Origin: Rallus limicola
Taxonomy: Eukaryota > Chordata > Aves > Gruiformes > Rallidae
NCBI GenBank assembly: GCA_022605955.1
Contig: JAKCOZ010000001.1
Coordinates: forward strand, 21,692,146-21,756,145
Direction: 5' to 3'
Length of the DNA: 64,000 nucleotides
Shown here: positions 1-12,039 of the stretch, piece after piece
Position numbering within the stretch: the first letter of the stretch is position 1
Layout: every line of letters starts with the position of its first letter
The notes under the pieces: model-generated
What the model saw: the letters and a program-made list of their open reading frames with translations, nothing else
What the model was told of the DNA's origin: nothing
The model's database searches: none
Program-made: the position numbers and the translations under genes

Positions 1-1107
1 CCCTCTTTTTCTGCCACATAAAACCTGCCAGTTGCTTTGTGTATCCTGATACAGTCTCCACTTTCCATAAACACGATTTAAAGGTGACATTGCATTCCAG
101 GATACCTTGCAAACACAGTTCTCAAACATTGAGTGCAGAAAAGGCCAAGAACTTAGTGCCTCCACAGAAGAGTTGGAGGCATACACCCTGCTGAGATACC
201 ACAAGCTCAGGGAGAAGCTGGGGTGAGCCGCAGCACAACTCTGCACGACACTTTTCTGAGAAACCAGAGGTCCGCTGAAGAGCTCTCACTGAAGGGTGCA
301 GACAGCATTTAGTCAAGTGGAGAGAGCTAATTGTGATGTCTCGATTTCCTGCATTAGGTTCCCACAAACAGATACTGCACTGGCTTTGTCAGGGTATCTG
401 ACAACACTAACGTCTGATCAAAGGAGGTAGCACAGACTATCAGCTGAAACTAGGGAAATACATGTATTTGAAGGGGAGAGAGACTGGCTTTAGAGACGTG
501 TGAATATACACATAAAAACACATCTAACCCCAGGTTTTCTGTCATGTTGCAGACTGTGACATGGCTAGGTTTACATCTGCATCACATGTATTCATGCCTC
601 ATGAAATGCATGCATGCACAGGCCACTCAATCAAGGAGGGGGGGAGTCCCAGGATGTAGGACAAGATCAGAGGCACACCATGAGGTCTGGTTGGGCAGTT
701 AGCAGCCCATGGCAGATGCACGCAGCTGACTGGGGGAGATAAAGGCAGGTTGACCAGTGATGCCACGGACACCCTGTCTGGCTCCATGCAGATAGCTATC
801 AAGTGGACAAACACATACTCCCTATCCCATTCCTCTCTTGTTTATCTGCTGCACAAAGCAACACAAAACCATATGCAGGCTTTCACTGTCAGTATAAGCC
901 ATATTATTCTTGTAATTAAGTCCAGGTTCACAGCCTGTCTGAGAGCTCCTCTTCTTCCCTTTCCTTTTCCCCCCCCTCTTTGCTCCCTTCACCATTTGCT
1001 TCTCTCCAACCTTGTTTGGGTTTACATGCTGTGTCATTAAATTCCAGAGCAGTAAACGCTGCAGCCGCTCTCTCTAAGCCCTGACACACTGCTTTCTAGG
1101 CTAAAAA

Positions 1108-1866
1108 TTAATAATGGGGGTTAATTTCATTCCTGCAAGGACTCTTCCTTTTATTTTTCTTTACTCCAACTGAAAGGATGCTTTTGGCAGATGCGTAGTG
1201 GAAAAAGATCGTGTTTGCTCTCCGCTTCCTCCCTGCATGCCCGCTTTCTCCACTCCCACCCATCATCCGTAAAACAACACAGCCCAGCCAGATCCCAAAC
1301 TGAAGGCAAGACAAAGCACCCACACAGCCCCTACTTCCATTCAGCAGAAATGGGCCGCTCCGGGGTAGCTCAGGATCTACAAGTAGGCCAGACAGAAATA
1401 AACAGAGTAAACAAAGAGTATCCTGTCCAAGCAGAGAAGGGCTAAAGAGAGTGATGCCTTTCATTAAAATGCAAGGCAGGGATACAAGCACACAGCCAGT
1501 CAAAAGCATCACTGGAGCTTGCTCGGAGTAATGGGAGGAAAGCAGCACATGATCACGCCATTGTAGGGACCCAAAGCATATCATCCAACTGTACACAGGG
1601 TACAAATGCACACCCCGCCTACCGAGTACCAAAAACAAGGCAGCCAACCACACACCTACCACCACCCCAAAACACCAGAGATGCCAGCCCCAAGGCTGCA
1701 GCAGCTGAGCACTGCTCTCCGGAAGGCTGGATAGGGAGCAGCACACGCAGGTACGGTACCAGGCGACCAGGGCCGTGCAAATGTCAGAGCCAATGACATT
1801 TAAAACCAGTGTAGCTGTCTTTTCAGAAAGGGTTGGGAAAGGGGGAGAAAAGCAGAGCACAGCCAT
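1108..1866 (-). other. Long open frame of unknown status (252 codons)
   Basis: An ATG-started frame on the same strand as TBXAS1, inside its intron 2, ending at a TAA. The start has G at -3 and G at +4. The translation is rich in Leu, Cys, Trp, Gly and Ser, with a hydrophobic stretch near residues 64-82 (VVVGVWLAALFLVLG) and a basic segment near residues 214-218. I recognise no family. The composition, with frequent Trp and Cys and no clear third-base bias, looks like chance translation of moderately GC-rich non-coding DNA. It is listed because the length is unusual for this window. No poly-A signal is obvious just downstream. Confidence 0.12.
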
Positions 1867-2884
1867 AGCAACAGGTCAAGTGTTTGCTGCGGTTCTTTGG
1901 GAGGAAGGGTAACACGGTGCGTGTGCCTTCACGGTTTTCAGAGCATTTGTCACATAATAAAATCATTAGACTGGGAATTAATAAGAGACTGTTTAGTTTT
2001 TCTGCAACCTGCTGCTCCAAAGCCCATGCAGATCCACGTGTGAAAACCCATGCTGTGCGTACCCTTGTGTCTCCTGTTACGCGGCTATCGCAAACAAACC
2101 TCAAGTTTTTCCATAGCCCAGTAGGAAAAATGCAGTACAGGGAGAGGTGGGGGGAGAGTTGGGAGCTTCTAGCAAAACAGCGGTCTGTCTGCTGCAAGTC
2201 TGTTTGGTTATTGGGAAAATTGAACATGCTGCTTTTTTGAACAGCCTAATTGTATTTACTATTACATCAGACTTACCCACCACAAACTGCTCTCATGCAA
2301 TGGAAGAATTTTTAATCTAATATCTTGGGCTCAGATAATTTCCCAGCTGCAGAACTGCAATAATTTCCTATCTTCTCATTTTTGAGATAAGCCGATTAAC
2401 TTGCATATGTTTTAGTTTCAGGGTGCGATTATCTCCCTTTATTGTACTTGAGAGAGAAGGGGCGACTTACAGTAAAATAACTTTTGTTTTCCCCAAGTCA
2501 GCTCTTAAAGTCTGCTTCTCTGTGAAAGAGATAGGCCTTTCCTGTTGTGTTTCCCTCAGCCCCTTAACTTGCCGTACTTCCTCTCTCAGAGACACTCTTA
2601 CAGCAACTCTGAATTTTACTCAAAGAAAATAAACTGTTTGAGAAACTCACCAAAATAGCTCTGAAAAAAAGTATCATGGAGAAAACATTTTCTCATTTAA
2701 AAACGATTTGAAAGTTTATTAAAAAGCCCACAAACCTGGGTCAAACCCTGCCCGCACTGTTCATTTGTTTTCAGGTACACTTGCAGAAGGATAATAATAG
2801 CAAAAAAACCCCACACCTAAACATGATAAGGCCTGATGCTCTGTTCACATATACAACAGAGAAAAATAGGAATTTCTGCTCACT

Positions 2885-2921
2885 GCACATTCACTTCAGT
2901 AGAACTGATTTACACCCAAAA
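2885..2921. repeat. Possible relic of an amniote interspersed repeat
   Basis: The string 'attcacttcagtagaactgatttacaccc' resembles the 'attgacttcaatggagt...gatttacacc' core of old, partly palindromic repeats common in reptile and bird genomes, as I remember them. It is short and diverged, so the assignment is tentative. Confidence 0.3.
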
Positions 2922-3554
2922 AAAAAGGAGAGGAAAAGAAAATCCTTGAATTTAGGCAATTACAAATTGAAAAAATAGTGCTTACTCCCAGAATTTTATT
3001 AAGAGCTTTTGATATTTAATGGTTTTTGCCCTAAATTCTCAGGCCTTAGATTTACTTGTTTATGTCAAAGGGATTCCCTCTTCCCCTCTATTTTTTCCTT
3101 AAGTTCCTAGCAATCATATTCTAGGAGGAAAGCCTGAAACCATGAGATGAGGACACTTTTTGGATTGGAAGGCTGTGTATGCTGAAGTGTTTCGATTTCT
3201 CTTTCTCTTCCAGATCTCACTGTTGTGCAGGGCTTTTCAACCTGTGTCGATTTGCAGACCAGATTCAACACTGGAAACGTAAAAACTACACATATGCAAA
3301 TTCCTGTACAGCACATATCAACTCATTCCTTTCAGTCACCATTCACTAATCCCCCTGAAATAAGTGGTTCATGGGTTGGAAGCCACTAGTCTGATAATTT
3401 TAATAGGAGTGTGGCTTGCGCTTTTCTGCTGCACAACATGAGTGACACCAAGGAGGAGTGGGCCTATGGCAAAAAAAAACTCAAAAAGTTCATTGAAAAG
3501 ATGTGGTTCATAAACACGGCAGTGCCAGGACTTGTTAACATTAGCACCTGAACC

Positions 3555-3640
3555 AATCATAGAATCATAGGGGTTGGAAAGGCCCTTGAGAGATCATCGG
3601 GTCCAACCCCCAAATCAGTGCTTTGTTATTTCCTGTCAAA
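3555..3640 (-). mobile_element. CR1 LINE 3' end fragment
   Basis: 'aatcatagaatcatag' is followed by 'gggttggaaaggccc' and 'agatcatcgggtccaacccc', which is the reverse complement of the bird CR1 3' terminus with its ATTCTATG-type tail. The homology fades after about 3640, giving a typical severely 5'-truncated copy. It lies in TBXAS1 intron 2 in the same orientation as the gene. Confidence 0.88.
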
Positions 3641-5400
3641 AAATAAACCCAGCCCACAACAAACCGCTGACTGTGCGTAGGTGTTCCCCTGGCAGCTAAA
3701 GCCCCTCAAACCATCCCCGTTCCCAGGAAGGTGATGGGCAACCTCTGGTTCTCCCCTCCTACGAAGGGAAAGTGGAAGCTGTCCTCTACTGACTGCAGCG
3801 AGAGCACTGGTGTGCCTGCAAACGCTCTCACAGAGGACAGCATGAAATATAAAAGCAGTCCTCCTGTTACCAGCACGTTGCTATGGGCACTATTTCTAAG
3901 AAAGCAGCCACAGCAGCAGATACCGGAAACATGGGGAAATATATGAGGGAAGAAAGAATAAAATTACGAAGAGCCTGGACTTATCCCTGCCTGTTCCTAC
4001 CAGCAGTGTTAAGTCTGTAGACAGACAGCAAAACTTTGTAGTGCTGGACATATTGGCAAGTGCTGGGGCTGGTGGTTTTGCATCACTCTGTTTAAAAACC
4101 CTGCATGGAATTATTATTTCTTGCTACTCCAAGATGCCATTTTACAGCTACATTTTTTCTTCCACACCCCTAAACATTAGTAAAATCAAGCCTGTCTTCT
4201 CTTCATTAGCCTATTTTGAGTGAATGTGATGAATGCGACTCTAGTAATGAAATTTGCCTAACAGATTAACAGGTAAAAGTTCATAAAAACATTCCACTGG
4301 TACAACATACTACAGTAACTTACTCTCCAGGCACTTTTTCCTACAGCAAGTGTTAGCAGGTAACTAATGATAACTGGATTTTGTCACCAAAGAGCTACAG
4401 GGTGAGTAGCTTCATGCCACCCAGCTCAAATAAAACCAAAGGAGTGAGGATGAGCTGGTATGTATTCTGTACCACCAGCATCTCCTGCATATTAAAGTCA
4501 CCCTGTCAATTCCAGTTCAAATTAATCAAGAGTGGATCAAGTCTACCTTTTATGCTATTTTCTAAATGAAATCAGACGTACATGTAAAACTGGTATTTAA
4601 ATGGGTTTTACCTAATAACGAGTCAGATATTGACAGAGCAATCACCATGAAGACCAAGGTAAGAGGCACTATATTCTCATTAATAATTCAAATCTCAGCA
4701 TGGATATTGATGACCATGCACTTAAAAGAGGAAATTGGGCAGGAGCTGGAGTTAGCCTAGAATTCCTGAAAAGTTGTTGGACTGCAACAGAAATGAACTG
4801 AAGAGATTTTACTGCAAGATCCAACTAGAGAAATGGCAGCTCCTCATTATTAAAATATCTTGGACCCCCAGAAGCATTACTGATATTGAGCAAGGAATAA
4901 TAATTTAAAAAAAAAAAAACCAACCCCAACCCCAAAACACAGCACTAGCAGACTAAGGGGATGGGTGAGAAAAATAAGAGAATGAAAACTGGAAGCAGAA
5001 TTTCAGTACTTCCCTCCACCCTCCCTTCTCCCAGTCCAGGATGGCAACATTGCGGGGCACAGAGCAAGGGCATTTGGTGGTACCTAATTCCAGTTGTTGC
5101 TTAGGAGCAAGCAATGTAACAGCTTTAAAATAAACGTGTACAATCAGCAAAAGTGCAAACAGAAAGGTCGTAGGAGCCAAAACCACTCAGAACAAACCAG
5201 TTGGGGCTAGTTAACATAATCTGCTCTATTCACATAACTAAGTTTGTTTCACTGAGGGCATGAACTTTCTTGGAAAAGCTCAAGTAATTAGCTGTAAGAG
5301 CTTACAGTGTTGTTTTTTTTTCCCCTCAAGCTTATTTTACCCTCAAGTTAGAGCTATTTGCACAAAACTGCTTCTACCAGTTCACTCAAAAAACAGTGGT

Positions 5401-5495
5401 TTGTTATCTAGTGGAGGGTATCCCTGCCCATGGCAAAGAGTTAGAACCAGATGGTCTTTGCAGTCCCTTCCAAACCAAAGCATTCTGTGATTCTT
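5401..5495 (+). mobile_element. CR1 LINE 3' end fragment
   Basis: 'ctagtggagggtatccctgc' with 'ccatggcaaagagttagaacc', 'agatggtctttgcagtccct' and 'attctgtgattct' match the CR1 3' terminal region in order. It is antisense to TBXAS1 and ends about 120 bp from the donor of exon 2. Confidence 0.85.
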
Positions 5496-5615
5496 TCCAG
5501 AAGGAGGTGCTTAAAGAGATGGTCACATTAGAGTGTAGGATTCTCCTCAATTCCTCCTACTACACATCCTCTCTTCCTACTCCTTTGGACACATATGAAG
5601 AAAAACATAGCTTAC

Positions 5616-5709
5616 CTCACGGAAAAAGAGCAGGTTTCCAATGAAAGGAAGAGGTGGAGGATGTCGGATCCCTACTTTGCTTAGTTTGGAGAATGCAGAG
5701 GTTGAGTAC
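5616..5709 (-). CDS. TBXAS1: TBXAS1 coding exon 2 (hinge and proline-rich segment)
   Basis: This 94-bp internal exon encodes 31 full codons plus the last base of the preceding Trp codon. It reads [16 protein letters not shown] and then [15 protein letters not shown]. It is the segment just after the membrane anchor of a microsomal P450. The P-P-x-P-x-x-G-N hinge helps orient the catalytic domain against the ER membrane. Y-S-T-S-A-F-S and F-I-G-N-L are diagnostic of TBXAS1 within the CYP3/CYP5 clan; CYP3A proteins have Y-G-T-H-S and F-L-G-N instead. The length equals that of the matching CYP3A exon 2 (94 bp). The acceptor is a T-tract ending CCAG (5710 upward) and the donor is GAG followed by GTAAGC (5615 downward). 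The next exon, which should begin G-F-W, was sought in 1-5615 and not found. Confidence 0.95.
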
Positions 5710-6387
5710 CTGGAAAAAAAATAAGGTAGTAAGTTAATTGTGGATTTTGTCATGATAGAATTTACCATATTAACTGGTTCAGATTACTTCCCTGGATTTA
5801 GAGAGAGAGAAGATGTTTTTGTGTAGGCCAAACAGAACTGCCAGTATGGCGACATTGCCCAGCAGTTCCTTATGTCACCGAAAAAAATGCAATATACTGG
5901 TGCCTCAGAGAGGGTAAAAGAACAAACTGACTCAAACACAGGCCTGTAAATTGAGCAGTGGAAATAGAGAGCTGCTCCCCTTCCCACAAAGGGTCTTGTA
6001 AGCCATAAGTGACTCTCTAAAGCTACATGAAGTTACAAACGAGATCCAAATAGGCATTTGGGTTTTGACTACTGTGGTACATCTGGGAAGGGCACAAAAC
6101 AGATCTCAAGACTGTTACTTTCTTCTTCCATCACTGCTACCTATACAGATCACAGAACAAGAATTCAAACTAGTCTCAGTTGTGCTTGAGCCAAGACACT
6201 GTCAGTATGTTCAAGTCAAGCCTAGTATTTGGGCCAGATATGCTGATTAAGTGATTTTCCAGCTGCCAGTCAGCAAATTAAACAAAGATAAAAAAATACA
6301 GGGAAACAAAACCCAGACTGAAAACCTTCATGCATCCCTTGTTTCAAATAAAACTATGGCATGTTGACAGGGACAATACTAGAGGAG

Positions 6388-6410
6388 AAAAAAAAAAAAA
6401 AAAAAAAAAA
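6388..6410. repeat. Poly-A tract (23 bp)
   Basis: Uninterrupted run of 23 A followed by 'ccctgaccct'. No retrotransposed body was recognised upstream. Confidence 0.95.
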
Positions 6411-7007
6411 CCCTGACCCTAAAGTCTTTTCTTTGTCCTCCCCTCCCCCTTTCTTAATATAACAATGGATTTAAGTCAGTGGACTTCAATTAGTGAAACC
6501 TGAAAGAGCAGGAACTAACAGCAGCAGCAGCTTTGATGAGCCAAAGACATGGTAACACTGATTACTATCATGCTGAACACTATCACCAGGAGGGCCAGGG
6601 CAAAAGATCTTTAAGATTAATAAAGACTGTGCCTATATTAACACCTTTGCTCAGAACAACAGTATATTTTTAAAGCTCTCCCAAGATGGTTCAGTGTCTG
6701 GGACAGTTTTGGGTCATGCAAACCACACATTTTTGAGAGGAAACTGAACTTGAATCTCTGCTCCAGTCTGTCTCTTATCAGGGCAGTTCAGAACTAACAA
6801 GGAGTCTCTTAGCTTTGAAACCCAAGTGCAGTGAGACTGTTCAGTCCTGGGGAGCAAATTAAATCTAGTGCAAAATAAGAACTGTGAACCACGTATAGCC
6901 TAGGGTACACACTATCAACTGCTTTAGTCTATCGAGTCTGCAAGTCATCTGAGTGCCCTCAGATCCTGAGGGTCCCTCTTAATCCCCGTGTACAGCCTTG
7001 TTGGCTG

Positions 7008-7041
7008 TATATATATATTGATATTGATATATATATATCAA
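7008..7041. repeat. TA-rich microsatellite with an 18-bp palindrome
   Basis: Alternating TA is interrupted by 'ttgatattgat'. Positions 7024-7041 read TTGATATATATATATCAA, which equals its own reverse complement and could extrude as a cruciform. Confidence 0.9.
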
Positions 7042-7158
7042 TGGGTTAGCATAGTTAGGAGAGCGTGCAAACAGCACACAATACTTGGGGATCAGGGAGG
7101 AGTGGTGAGAGAAAAGAAGAAAGGACCAGTAAGTGGTCCTTTCCTCCAGCAAGGGGCA

Positions 7159-7203
7159 GCAGAAAAGGGAAAAGCAGAAAGGGGAAAAGCAGAAAGGGGA
7201 AAA
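7159..7203. repeat. 15-bp purine minisatellite, three copies
   Basis: The unit GCAGAAAGGGGAAAA occurs at 7174-7188 and 7189-7203, with a one-base variant at 7159-7173. The array is entirely purine apart from one C per unit. Confidence 0.93.
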
Positions 7204-8759
7204 AAGGATGATGTTGTGAAATGAAGTATATAAAATTAAGATAATTAAATCTCACATGACCTGCAAAGCAGAATGGAACTTAAGTATCAAGTTAGTAGGT
7301 TTTTGTGCTTCTATTTCCAGAGATTTCTTGTTGCATGCTACCTGTGCTCTTAATAGGTTTTCTTTTGTGAAGATATTTTACCAAATTCATAACCAGAAGA
7401 TACAGCTTTGATAGTTTTTAAATAGCAACAATGGGGGAAGGCAGTAAAAACCTTCACAAACACAAACCCTCTCAATAGAAACGATGTGTCTTCAGTCTAT
7501 GCAAGGGCACTATTTCAGTATGACACAGTATCATGGAATAAAGACACAGAAGTCAACATTTCTTACACATTTTATACATATTATTGACTTTGCGGTTATG
7601 TAACTGCTTTTAAAAGGTGTAAGAGTTTTTCTTTATTGAAACAGCTAGTACTCTTGGGGAAAAAATAGTTTTAACTTCAAAACAACACACAGCCTACATA
7701 ATACATTTTCTTCCCCAAAGACAGATTTTTTTTTGCTGCTGTTTGGAATCTTCCTAAGATGTCTATGTCATAGCAAAGTCCTCATCTTCAGTGTGTAAGC
7801 AGTGGAAAAAATGAAAACCTCTCTCAATGGAAACCCATCAATTTTGTGGCATTTTATACCGGATGTTTTCAGTGTAACATACATTGCAGATCACTAAACC
7901 CCAGGCTGGGTTAACTGCTGGCTTCACTGTAGACCACTCTTGTAGACTCTTCAAGTACTGTGAAGTGAAAAGTGACCACAACAGAGCCTTACACTACACA
8001 AACTAAGCGATATGATCACCAAATATTTAAAGAGGAGCAGAACTAATGAGTGTGGTGGGAGAAACACCCAGACTCTAAAGACTATTTATGCTTAGATGAG
8101 CAGCTCATCTTTGTTAACTCCTGAACATCACCAGCAGCTCTATACAGCTTGGGATTTGCTTTCCTTTTCCCCCCCTCCTAACATGGTTTTCTCCAATGCT
8201 TTTATTCAGTTACATATGAAGTAGGTTTTCAAAAGCCAAGGAAACGGGAGTTTACAATGAGATGGAAACAGAAGTGCTATAGCTACACACTGAAATACAA
8301 CAAAGAAAGGGTAGGGCCAGCAAGAAAAAAAGACATATCGATAAACACATCTCCTTCAACCCTATGATTTCACGATATTTCAGGTATTGTTGAAATATCT
8401 GCCATTTTGCAGAAAAGAAAGCTGTATGCAAAGTGCTTGAAGACTGATGGTGCTGCACGCACAAAAGATTCAACACTGCACGGGTCATCTTGACTTTGGT
8501 CATTTCTAGTGTAACAGCTTACGTTCTGCAATCTTAAATATTATTTTAAGAATCTTTTTCCTCACCTCTGCAATATTGCAGCTCATTCCCACCATTCTGG
8601 GTGGGGGAGACAGAGGAAGAAGTCACTCAGAGGCTTCTTTTAAAAAAGAGAAAAAACAAATCACAGTCCTGTGTAACACACAACAAACATCAGCAATACC
8701 TGAATCTGACAGCTTCACAGCACAAACCTTTGCCTTTTCAGTCAGAAGCAACTGATAGC

Positions 8760-8852
8760 TCGACCTAATCTAGGTGACCCTGCCCAGGCAAGAGGGTCGG
8801 ACAAGATGATCTTTCAAGGTCCCTTCCAGCCCCTAACGTTCTGTGATTCCAT
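8760..8852 (+). mobile_element. CR1 LINE 3' end fragment
   Basis: 'gacctaatctaggtgaccct' leads into 'gcccaggcaagagggtcgga', 'caagatgatctttcaaggtc' and 'ccttccagcccctaacgttc', ending 'tctgtgattccatgatc'. This is the CR1 3' terminus with its short repeat tail. It is 5'-truncated and antisense to TBXAS1. Confidence 0.9.
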
Positions 8853-9477
8853 GATCTGTGCGGTTCGGCTACTCATGACAGGCGCTCAGCCAGTACATCA
8901 CAGAGCCACCTACCAAGTGCACTGGGAAAACAGCAACCGGGTTTTGCTGCTGGGAAGGGGAGGTGGGCTGGAAGGGTGCAAACAGGCAAGGTTGCCTTGT
9001 AGGCAGTCATGAGATGTTTGTCTGGAGATGCTGTATGTCTAAATGAATGGTTCTGAGCCTGCCTTATCACCAGCGGGAAGTCTTATTTTTCACTCTGCCA
9101 CTTAACAGACTTCAGTGTTAATTTATCACAGAAATTAATCTGATATCAGGCAAGCTCCTGCTGTTGCTGTAGGTGCACGCTAAGGGCAGAGCAGCCAATG
9201 GACCAGAAGAGTTAAGTGAAATGCAAAATCTACAAATAGAAGAGATACTGAGGTGACCAAGGATACAGAACAACTTCTGCACAAGGAATAAGCAAACAGG
9301 CTACAATCTTAACTCTGGGAAAAGCAGCAACTGATGCAGGTTATGACAAATATATTCGAGACCATGCATGGCTTAGAAAATAAATACAGAATTATTAACC
9401 CCTATGAATAAAGTCTACACATTAATATTCACATTGAAGGATTAAAAATCGAGCACTTCTCCAAATAATCAATATAG

Positions 9478-9565
9478 TAAGTATGGAACTGCCTGCCATG
9501 GGTTGTCATCTATTTCAGAAGCTTAAAAAGCTTCAAAAAGTGATTAAATAAATTAAAGAAAGGGG
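9478..9565 (+). mobile_element. Degenerate CR1/L3-like LINE relic
   Basis: 'tatggaactgcctgccatggg' followed by 'tgtcatctatttcagaagct' and 'ttcaaaaagtgattaaataaatt' resembles the 'tggaactccctgccac...gatgttgtgga...ttcaaaaagggattggacaaatt' segment of old CR1-group elements. Several indels separate it from that pattern, so this is a low-identity call. Confidence 0.5.
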
Positions 9566-10261
9566 GGGAAAAAAAGCACAAAGCCCTTTTAATTCATTAG
9601 TTTAACAAATATGAGACACAGAAAAAATATTAAAAGGAAGGAGGAAAACCTGATCAAATTTATTTTCCTAATTGAGAAACTAGTTTGTTAGCTTCCAATG
9701 GCAGAATAAGAGATTAGACTGTTATAAAACCTAAAAGGTAAAACCTTAGACACTTCAGTTTTCTTAAGAAGAAGAGAGGAAGGAGTCTTTGTGCAAAGGG
9801 AAGAGCATGAAAAAGGATAAAACTCTAATGGCAGCAATATTTACTGGACAATCTAGCACATTCTCACTCAAAAGAGAAACATACCCTAATATTTACACAT
9901 GTAGGGCTTCCTGCACAACTATTAATTTTAAACCCTGGCATTATATTTTGAACAAAGTGACAAGACATCAAAAGGAACCAGAGGAACAGCAGTAATGAAG
10001 TAGATCAATAAACAATAACTCTTTGAAGATGTTCAAATGATGCTCTCTGTATATACTAAACACTACTGTTAAAAGAAAGTTAACGTGCCAAATGCATTCC
10101 TGTAGGTCAGCCTGGCAGATTTAAACTCCCTCAGATATGAACTTCCATCCACAAAACACTATGCAAAAAAAATAAGAAGAAAGTGTTAAAAATCAACAGA
10201 TAATTAACGTAAGTTGTAATGGATGTATAATCAACAGAACAAACCAACTTCCCAGCCAGGT

Positions 10262-10279
10262 CAGTACTGATCAGTACTG
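10262..10279. repeat. 18-bp perfect palindrome
   Basis: CAGTACTGATCAGTACTG is identical to its reverse complement. It can also be read as overlapping direct copies of CAGTACTG. Confidence 0.95.
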
Positions 10280-11974
10280 CAAGAAAAAGTATTATACAGT
10301 CTACCGTTAAGTGCAATCAATTTGTGTGGGAGATAACATTGCAGGCTTGCCAGTTCTACATCATAGAGTTCAACACACCACTGAAATTACCCCAAACTAG
10401 TCTCAGCAGAGAAAGTGCATCAGTCCTTCTACATCTAAGTAATGTGCAACCTAATAATATCTGAAAGCTATAAACTAGGACAGAGATAAAAAAGTGGTGT
10501 TATTTAATCTCATTGTTGGGAGCTGGGAGGTGTGTTCTTTCGGAAGACAGAGAGAAAACAAAGTATTTTGCAGAGATAATGGAAATCATTCCTCCCAAAC
10601 AAGAGATAATTATCAGGTATTTTCACCTATTTGTCTCTATTTACATATACCCATGCCAGATCCCAGTTATCACTGGGATGTGTTTTGCTCCCAAAGTAGT
10701 GATAGTACACAAAGCAACAGTAGCCTCCTCAACATTAAAATGATAGCTCATATGAAAACATTCAGACATGCCTGGGAGCACTGCCTAGACAGCACAGTCT
10801 CACCAAAACACTGATATCCTCCCTGGGTTAGCTACAGAGTTAGACTTCCTTCTTTCAGACTTCTCTGGGAAATTTTGCATAAAAATATTGCAGCAAGGAC
10901 ACTGGATAAAGTGACAAATCTTTACTCTAGTCTGATGGTCAGGATACTTAAGTTGCAAAATCATTATCTGGTCCCATTCCGATAGAGGAACATACAGAAC
11001 CCAGGTCCTACAAGTGGGTGAGTACTGGGAGCCAAAGTGGATACCGCCTCAGACGGACACAACCACCTCTGGTTATTATGCCCAGAAAGAGTACTCGACA
11101 GAAGAAAGAAACACACAACACAAAATTAAATCCACTGTCCATCCCAAAAGGACAAGTAAGTCCTGAACCACACTCTTGACAAAGCAGAAGAGAGAAAAAC
11201 AGAGAAGGTTAAGTCCCTCTTAGAGCCTTTGCTAACCTTGGACAGCAAGGTTTACCAAACTGCCCTTTACTGTTACCTAACTGTACCATGGCAAAAATGG
11301 AGGGTTTTGCTGAAAAGAAATACACTTGGTTGTGTAGAACACCAGGTTCAGAGTAAGGGATTATTACTGTTCCTCCAAAAATTACACAGAATATACACAA
11401 GTATAATTTCAGTATATTCCAGAGGTACTGAAACTTCAAATGAGACTTTAGCCAGTTTAGGACAAGACTATTTGAGTATTGCAATTTGACTATCAAGCTC
11501 AACAAATCTATGCTTTCTAAGTATGAATTTGCAGGACCGTATTACCAGCTTCAGAGATAATGAGAACTTCCATGTAGCACTTGCTCTCCTTAATCACTTG
11601 CATGCACTTCCAGTGTTTTAATTTTGACATAATTGCACAAGAAAAAGACAGACACTACACACACTTGCACCATCTGCCTCCACAGGGGCAGATGTTTTCC
11701 AGCTGCAAAACCTAAATGACCATAGGATTATTATTTCACTGCAATATTTGCTAATGCACCAGGAATAACATGCAGGAAAGGCCAAATTATATGTCCAATA
11801 TTAAATTTATACCTCATCTATCCACTAACAATCTTTTAATCCATTCTGTGCTGGTCTGCTGAACAACTCTTTTCTTTTCTCTTATCTTAAAAGAACTGAT
11901 AGGCCCAAAAGATTGGTTGTAATAAGGCTGCAGGTTGTCACAGTGTGTTAGAAGTTTTGGGGGTTGCTTTGATT

Positions 11975-12039
11975 AAAAAAAAACAAAAAAAAACCAAAAA
12001 AACCCCAGTGAATCACGGCCAATTAAAAAAAAAAAAAAA
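11975..12039. repeat. A-rich low-complexity block
   Basis: Several long A runs are broken by C and CC, then a unique stretch of about 17 bases ('cccagtgaatcacggcc') precedes a further run of 15 A. Confidence 0.9.

Larger units (their letters stand above)
1..5615 (-). other. TBXAS1: TBXAS1 intron 2 (part in view)
   Basis: This is non-coding sequence downstream of exon 2 on the gene strand. It contains two CR1 tails (about 3555-3640 and 5401-5495), a poly-A tract near 4908-4920 followed by a C/A-rich run, and a possible old amniote repeat relic at 2885-2921. The longest open frame (252 codons at 1108-1866, minus strand) has no recognised domain. The matching TBXAS1 exon 3 (about 53 bp, expected to encode G-F-W... 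and Y-G-P...C-G) was not found, so the intron should continue past the left edge. Confidence 0.75.

Noticed and set aside
1823..2240. Overlapping open frames of 134 (minus) and 118 (plus) codons.
   Set aside because: Mutually antisense, no recognisable protein, no start or splice support.
2276..2330. Donor-like cttac with C-G at the end of a minus-strand frame; considered as TBXAS1 exon 3.
   Set aside because: A stop falls within the expected 53 bp, and the Y-G-P residues are absent.
6388..6410. Poly-A run as the tail of a processed pseudogene.
   Set aside because: No coding remnant lies upstream on the appropriate strand.
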